From Amoebophrya sp. AT5.2 (Eukaryota; Sar; Dinophyceae; Syndiniales; Amoebophryaceae), in the NCBI GenBank assembly GCA_005223375.1, contig RXOD01006275.1:1-10800 (forward strand): a DNA stretch of 10,800 nt, given 5' to 3'. The translations under genes and the position numbers were made by a program. Shown in pieces: positions 5,664 through 10,800 of this stretch (positions are counted from its first letter, which is position 1; each line of letters begins with the position of its first letter). The notes under the pieces are model-generated. The model made no database searches, was not told the origin of the DNA, and was given only the letters and a program-made list of their open reading frames with translations.

Positions 5664-8601
5664 ATGCCTTCCTTCCGCGGCGGCGACAATCCGCTCGGAA
5701 ACGCAGCCCATTCACCCGCAGGGGCAGCTCTCCATCGGCGCGACAAGAATCGGTCTGTCGTCGGTGAGTTCGGTCTTGATGTCGAACTCTGGTCCGCAGC
5801 CCCAACCTCCAAGCACCCCAATCCGAAAGCGAGCGCCCATGTCGAGAGGTTGCACCGCCCACAAAAAGACGTGGAGAGGGAGATCGAACATCGTCCAGCG
5901 GCTGAGAGCGGTACTAGGGCGCAGACAGCGTCGTCCGCGGGCGCGGGGGCGCCGGTAGGTGCGCCAGGATTTGAAAAGAGCGCCGCCGATGCGGAGAATG
6001 CAGTCGTGAACCTGCTCGCGACGAGTCGGGATGTGAGCGACGCGTTGGTGGCGAGTTGTGCCCAGGGGGAGGCGACCGGCGTCGAGAGAATACTCGCGAT
6101 GACCGCGGCGCGGAAGAGAGATAGGACCGAGGAAAACAAGACCCGCGTCTCTGCTGGTTCCAAGAACTCGACGTTTACCGTCGAGAGCGAAGGCGGAGGA
6201 AATGGGCGGAGCAAGAACCTGAAGGCTTCCACCGGCAAGAGCAAATCGCACTTAAGCACGGCGGCCGGGGGAAACAGAAAACAGCAACTGCAGATGACGG
6301 GCACATCAAATACAAACAAAATCAGGAACTACCAGCAGGATCTTCAACAGCACAGCAACAGTTTCTCTGCCGCGACCACAGCTTTTCCCCAGCATCAACA
6401 GCACCAACAGCCGTCCGCCGCGAACGACGCTACAACTGGCCGCCGCAGCAACAACTCCCCTACTCCTCGCCGCGGCTCCACGGTAAGCAATGTCTCCCAG
6501 ACCGGATCAAGCTCGAAAAACAGCGAAGCCGGATTTTCCACGACGTCGGGTAATTTGACGATCGAGATGTCCAAATGGCTGGAGGGCATGGCGAAGGACA
6601 AGAAGCGCACAGAGCTCATGCGGCTCCCGAGCTTTCACCACGCGCAGGGGATCTTCCGGCGCAAGGTTCAGCCGCAGCTGAGGCTCACGAAGCTCGCGCC
6701 GGACGCTTTCGATGCAAAGGAGGAGCAAACTCCGATGAAAAGCAAGCAGGAGGACGTGGTGGTGACGCCCGCCATGAAGTGGGAGAAGAAGAAGGAGCGG
6801 CTGGAGAAGGCGAAAAAGTTCGTGGAGGAGCAGGAGGAAAAAAACGCGGAAAAGGCGTACCACTTGGAGATGGGCGCGCATTCCCCGATGTCGGATTTCG
6901 ACTGCGCCAGTCCCTTTTCCCACACCTCCGTGTGGGGCACCTTCGGGCCGCCGGGGGCGTCTGGCGCCGGTCCGCGCGGGGGTGGCACCCGGGGCAGCAG
7001 CCGCGGCGAGACGAACTCGAAGTCGAATACGCACACGAATGCGGCGTCGTGCCTACCAAATTTAGTGTCTCCTTCGAAGCACCATGGAGGAGGAGACCGC
7101 GACGCGGGGGACGGTTTCCTGTCGCCGTTCTCGAAGGCCAGCAAGCTGTTCGTGGGGTCGCCGTCGTCCACGTGTTCGCCGGCGTTCTCGCCTCTCTCGC
7201 CCGGTTCTCCGGGACGAGCAGGCGCCTTACGGAATGCCTCCTCGCCAAACCGCCGGCTCGACTTCGACTCGCCGGGCGGTTGTCCGAGCCCGGCGAGTCC
7301 CGGAGGTTCGACTCTGGGCCGCAGGCCCTGCTTCGGCGGCAGCAAGACCCGCGGAGGAAAGGAGATGCCGCCGGTATCTTCTGACAATTCGCTTGTTCAT
7401 CTACTTCACGTAGAATCAGATATAAGGACGGGGTCATGTTGCAATCAGTATCAGCTTCATAGCGAAAAACCAGAGTCTGGCGCCCTTCGATCGGTCACAG
7501 GAATGCTGGCGTGTGCGGTGCGGGGCGCGGTGGCTTCGCGCGGTGCAGAGCGTTTTTGTTGTGCTCAAGTGGCGCCGGCAGTGGGAGACGCTAAAGGCCG
7601 TCCGCGTTACCTTTTCCGGCATTCGCGACAGGCCTTTGCTTGTGCTACCGCCGCGTCTGCTGGCCGACGCCGGGTTCTCGTTCTCACGAAGTGGACCGGT
7701 CGATGCAACTGATCCGCCTGACGCTGTGGTCGCACCGGTGGAGCAAGAAGGAAGCGGTCCGACGGAGCATTTTGACAACGCGGCTACGTCAACCCAGAAA
7801 CACGACGCGGAAGGGGATCTCGATACGCAGGATGAAGCCCGTGGCCGAAGCTCCACCGCAGCGGAAAAATCTCCGAGCGAGAAAGATTCGCTCGAAGCCG
7901 ACGGTGCGAGCGCTGGTGAAAATGACACAAATTACACAAGAACACCAACATCAGCGGCAAGAACCTCCTCCGCAGAAGAGGGGCGAGTACATCTACCAAC
8001 AGAGCGATTGCTGCAGCCCGACCCCGCACTGCTCCGGGTGCACCGCGAACAGCTCGGGTTTTTGAACGCGGCTTCCGCCCGCAAGCTGGTCTGCAAAATC
8101 CGTCGCATGAAGGCGAAGGTGGTGTTCCGGTCGCTGACGCACTGGACTTCCTCCGGCAAGGCGATGATGGCTTTCCGTCGGTACTACGCGCGCGTGTGCC
8201 TGATCCAGCGTTGGTGGCGGGAGGCCTGCCGGGTCCTGCACAAAACGCTGGACCGATTAAGCCGCCGGTGGGCGGCGTTGGAGGAGCAGCAGCTGCGGAA
8301 AAAGCTCGAGAAGTTCGACCGCGAACTAGCACTGGCGGCGAGTCTGAGTGCCTCATCTACGTCGTGCGATCCTCCGAGAGGTGTCGACCGATCATCTTCA
8401 AGCGCTCTTGTTTGTTCCATGGTTCCGCCATTCAAGCGGGAGCTTCCTGTGGCGGAGCGCGTGTCCGTGGCGATGATCGCGGAACACGACCGGCTGGCGT
8501 TTCTGAAGACCGCCCTGGCGCGGAAACGAAAACACGAATACCTCCCGAAGCTGCAGGCATGGGAAGCAGCTGACGCGGAATACCGAGCGCGTCTGGATTA
8601 G
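5664..8601 (+). CDS. Large Ser/Pro-rich protein with coiled coil and basic IQ-like helical C-terminus, two exons
   Basis: Exons 5664-7373 and 7501-8601 join in phase 0 to give 936 residues. The start is the first ATG in the open frame, although the frame stays open upstream to 5583. Residues 1-300 are disordered and Ser/Gln/Asn-rich (QQHQQHQQ-like runs near 222-253). Residues about 302-345 hold a well-ordered segment (MSKWLEGMAKDKKRTELMRL, then PSFHHAQGIFRRK). Residues 371-402 form a charged coiled coil (KWEKKKERLEKAKKFVEEQE). Residues about 405-560 contain 13 Ser-Pro pairs, with S-P-x-K/R sites (SPSK, SPGR, SPNR) and RRLDF at 530-534. The second exon starts with a basic Trp-rich helix (WLRAVQSVFVVLKWRRQW), then an acidic disordered stretch, then long basic helices including IQRWWREACR (805-814), which approaches the calmodulin-binding IQ consensus, and RKRKHEYLPKLQAW near the end. 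It may be a cytoskeletal or cell-cycle phosphoprotein; I do not recognise an ortholog. Confidence 0.65.
7110..7330 (+). other. Ser-Pro cluster with CDK-type sites and RRLDF docking-like motif
   Basis: Within exon 1 of the Ser/Pro-rich gene this stretch encodes closely spaced Ser-Pro pairs: LSPFSK, VGSPSS, CSPAFSPLSPGSPGR, SSPNRR, FDSPGG, PSPASPGG. SPGR and SPNR fit the full CDK site S/T-P-x-K/R. RRLDF (nt 7251-7265) follows SPNR directly and fits the RxL-type cyclin-docking pattern known from eukaryotic CDK substrates. The match to patterns is seen; phosphorylation and cyclin binding are inferred. Confidence 0.5.
7374..7500 (+). other. Intron of the Ser/Pro-rich gene (GT-AG)
   Basis: Donor ATGCCGCCG|GTATCT and acceptor CGGTCACAG|GAATGC, 127 nt, phase 0. 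Exon 1 is read with codons at positions divisible by 3 and exon 2 with codons at remainder 1. Without the splice, two long open frames overlap at about 7513-7712. The first loses its Ser-Pro character and becomes Cys-rich nonsense past 7374, while the second is strongly basic and helical from 7501. No repeats bound this intron. Confidence 0.7.
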
Positions 8602-8792
8602 GGGGAAGGGTTCGCTCAGCTGCTAGTAGAGTGAACAAGCTGTGGTCCTGTGTGTTGAGTCGTAGGAGAAGTGACGGGGACCCGGCCGTCGACCTTCTTA
8701 CGTCTTTGGTGATATGACACCTGCTGAAACGACTTACCAAATCTCACATGCTCACGCTCTGCCAGACAGGCGTGGCGCACAAGGGATAGGCG

Positions 8793-10151
8793 ATGCTGGC
8801 GGGCGAGATTATAGGAGTCATTCAGGTTTGGGTCCTCTTCGCCGTCGCCGCGCGGGCGTCGAAAAGGGCCCGATAGGTACCCAGCCGTATGCTGCACCAC
8901 TCTGTTCTGCGTACTCCTAGTCCTACCAATCGATCAACGCAGGCCGCTGGGCTAGTTAGCAGCAGCTGAATTCGTTCTTCCCTCCATAAAAAACGCTGGC
9001 GCGATGACCGGCGTGCTCTGAAGTTTCTGGGAGCGAATGTCGAGCTGACGCTGAACAAAGGCGGCATTGGAGGAAGCGACCAAGCCGCCTACCCCCTCCC
9101 CGACTGCGGGTTTCGGCCGGTGCTTCACGTCCCCGACGCGCAGATCTACGACTGGATTGCGGAACTGGGTAGTATGGGAGCTGTAAGTAGCAGTACCAGC
9201 AGCCGGTTGGTAGCAACGTCACCGTACACGAAGGTCGTGAAGGGCAGGACTGCTGCACATCACGCGGAGAGGAGGGAACAAACGAATCAAGAGGCTCAAA
9301 CCTCAAAACCCCGAAACGAACCTCAAAATCTCGACCAAGTGTTCGCAGAGGTGAAGAAATTCAAATTTTGAAGTCGCGCCTGCTGCGATGAAAGTGCGGT
9401 GCGTTTACGAATTAGAAAACACGGTGGAAAGGAGCAGGCATCGTTCGCTGACTAGAATCAATTTGCAAGAAGCAGAATAGTATATAGCTTTAGCCGTACT
9501 AGGCCTAGGGGGTCAACGATTAGAAATTATCCGACCAGGAGGCCTTCACAATCAAACAGAAACATTTTCACAGAATACTCTTAGGCGGGAGGACCCATCC
9601 ACAACCACATAATTACTCATAGGCAGAGGCACGGTATAGGAAAACAGCAGAACATCCACATTTCCGAATTTGTCACGTTTTTGATTTGATTTCTGTAGTC
9701 TACATAGCGAAGGAAAGATGTATCGTGTTGGTAACTGAAGTTTAGCTCAGTTCCAAATTTCTTTTTGCTTGTCCCAGGTGGCCGCAAAGCGGAACACCAG
9801 CTTTTTTCAGAAGCACTGGCTGGTGCAGGTGTTGGTCGCTGCCTGCTTTTTTCATAGCGCACCCAGTATGCATATCCAAAGAAATGCGCAACGACGCGGC
9901 TGCCTGTCCTTTCACAGAAAGGGCCGAGAAGCGACCACCTTCGTGAGCTCACATTCGGTTTCAACTCTCTTGGCTGTTTCATCTTCATCATTGCTGTTGT
10001 TGTAGCGCTCGTCCTTCCAAGAACATATTCGTGTCGGTGGATCTCGTCGCGCGTGGTTGTTTTCTGCCTATCGGTTAACCGTGCGGTGCGTTGCTTGCAC
10101 TCATCTTGTGAAGCTGCGCTTCGGTCGTGTGATCGCATTCCGTGGCGATGA
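8793..10151 (+). CDS. Small membrane protein of unknown family, four-exon model (tentative)
   Basis: Proposed exons are 8793-8864, 8991-9182, 9778-9828 and 9918-10151 (549 nt, 182 residues, all junctions phase 0). Exon A starts with MLAGEIIGVIQVWVLFAVAA followed by basic residues, a likely signal anchor, with an in-frame TAG two codons before the ATG. Exon B gives KRWRDDRRALKFLGANVELT, then YPLPDCGFRPVLHVPDAQIY and DWIAELG, which look like a folded conserved domain. It ends at a perfect donor, GAGCT|GTAAGT. Exon C is 51 nt (VAAKRNTSFFQKHWLVQ) between CTTGTCCCAG and CAG|GTGTTG. Exon D follows the pyrimidine-rich acceptor TGTCCTTTCACAG and encodes LGCFIFIIAVVVALVL, a second membrane segment, then a Cys/Arg-rich tail to TGA. 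The A/B junction is not GT-AG; both sides share an A-run (AAAA), so it may be another repeat-bounded intron. The tail of exon D may be mis-modelled. Function is unknown. Confidence 0.4.
9183..9777 (+). other. Putative 595-nt intron of the small membrane protein gene
   Basis: It starts with GTAAGT and ends with TTTTTGCTTGTCCCAG, both strong canonical sites, and joins exons B and C in phase 0. The first 190 nt remain open in the exon B frame (to TGA at 9369), so intron retention would give a different Gln/Lys-rich C-terminus. The remainder is A+T-richer with stops in all frames. I see no additional exon within it. Confidence 0.4.
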
Positions 10152-10451
10152 AATGAGAAAGCGGGGGCTTCTGTCTGTTAGTTTGCTGACTGTCGTTCTT
10201 CTATGAATGTCTTCGACGTAATGTGCGAAATCTCCTAGCCATAGAGTCAAGATCAAAATATGAAAATGAAACCCCGCAGAGCAGGTGAAGTACTATGAAT
10301 GTATCCGATTGTCGCTAAGTCGGCGCTCCACCACCGCGTCCTTCTACAAAGTCAAATAAAGGTGTACGGAAGTATTCCTCGAGTTCGTCGTATCAGCTAA
10401 GTAGTAGTACAGCTGATCATCTACGTCTGCTGCTTCGATAGATTCGTAGCG
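10152..10451. other. Intergenic spacer
   Basis: About 300 nt with stops in all frames and no recognisable gene. An AATAAA hexamer is at 10355-10360. The sequence becomes GC-rich at the ATG at 10452. Confidence 0.4.
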
Positions 10452-10800
10452 ATGGCGGCCTCCGCCCGTGTCGCTTTCGCCTGTGTGGTGATAGCCGTGG
10501 CTGACGCACCCACGGTGGTGGCCGTGGAGAGGCGTGGGCTGTTGGCCAAAAAGAGAAGGGAAGCAGGGACGGAAGATTCGGCTTCGGGTGCGAAGCCCCT
10601 GCCGATACTCGCGAAGTCCTCTCGGTCGCAGTCACCTCGATTGCGGCTGCGTACCCGTTCTGCCTCTACTGAGGGCTCCTTAACGCAGCTGGTGACGCAC
10701 CAGGACCAGCAGATGCACTACAGAGAGGGCGAGGTTTCCGTACGCGTAGACATACAAGATCTCCTGAAATCCTCCTTAATAATGGTGTTCTCTCGACTGA
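10452..10800 (+). CDS. 5' part of a gene for a secreted or ER-targeted protein (runs off the window)
   Basis: ATG at 10452 opens a frame of 116 codons with no stop before the window edge. The N-terminus MAASARVAFACVVIAVADAP has the form of a signal peptide: one Arg, a hydrophobic core and Ala-x-Ala before a likely cleavage near residue 19. The following residues are basic and Ser/Arg-rich (RRGLLAKKRREAGTED, then SRSQSPRLRLRTRSAS), then more ordered (HQDQQMHYREGEVSVRVDIQ). The coding strand has GC-biased third positions from the ATG on, in contrast to the spacer upstream. A shorter antisense frame (10417-10635) is likely a shadow. A splice donor may lie before the window end, so the last residues are uncertain. 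I do not recognise the family. Confidence 0.5.
   Translation, partial: MAASARVAFACVVIAVADAPTVVAVERRGLLAKKRREAGTEDSASGAKPLPILAKSSRSQSPRLRLRTRSASTEGSLTQLVTHQDQQMHYREGEVSVRVDIQDLLKSSLIMVFSRL

Noticed and set aside
9499..9508. Perfect 10-bp palindrome CTAGGCCTAG
   Set aside because: Single copy inside a putative intron with no partner sites; likely chance.
9617..10138. 173-codon open frame on the minus strand
   Set aside because: It covers exons C and D and the intron between in antisense. The + strand has phase-matched strong splice sites and a membrane helix, which I judge better support, although without transcripts this stays the least secure choice.
1..10800. rRNA, tRNA, CRISPR arrays, prokaryotic operons or riboswitches
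   Set aside because: None recognised by eye, and the intron-split genes show a eukaryotic nuclear context.

Overview
The window is nuclear DNA of a protist. Genes are split by introns, and every gene I can support lies on the + strand with short spacers between them. One intron has no GT-AG boundaries. Instead it has a short direct repeat at its two ends and imperfect terminal inverted repeats just inside them, the reported layout of introner elements (introns spread by a transposon-like process). Same-strand genes, mixed canonical and repeat-bounded introns, GC-rich exons and disordered insertions point to a dinoflagellate, most likely a syndinian parasite such as Amoebophrya. That assignment is inference; no rRNA or other marker is present.

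Layout: (1) 1-254, the 3' end of a gene for a membrane protein of unknown function. (2) 255-1366, spacer. (3) 1367-5130, a five-exon transporter of the major facilitator superfamily (MFS), closest in its motifs to the SV2/SVOP and organic-ion branch. All 12 membrane segments are found once the exons are joined, and two long disordered loops are inserted, one of about 350 residues. (4) 5131-5663, spacer. (5) 5664-8601, a two-exon gene of about 936 residues: a Ser/Gln-rich disordered region, a coiled coil, a dense Ser-Pro region with CDK-type sites and a cyclin-docking-like RRLDF, and a basic helical C-terminal half with an IQ-like motif. (6) 8793-10151, a tentative four-exon gene for a small membrane protein of unknown family, including a 51-nt exon. 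(7) 10152-10451, spacer. (8) 10452-10800, the start of a gene whose product begins with a signal peptide and which runs off the window.

Nothing shows that these genes share a pathway; their arrangement looks like ordinary same-strand clustering. The most notable item is intron 1 of the transporter. Removing it at its 6-bp direct repeat restores the reading frame and places membrane segment 1 at the spacing normal for the family, whereas no GT-AG choice does this cleanly.
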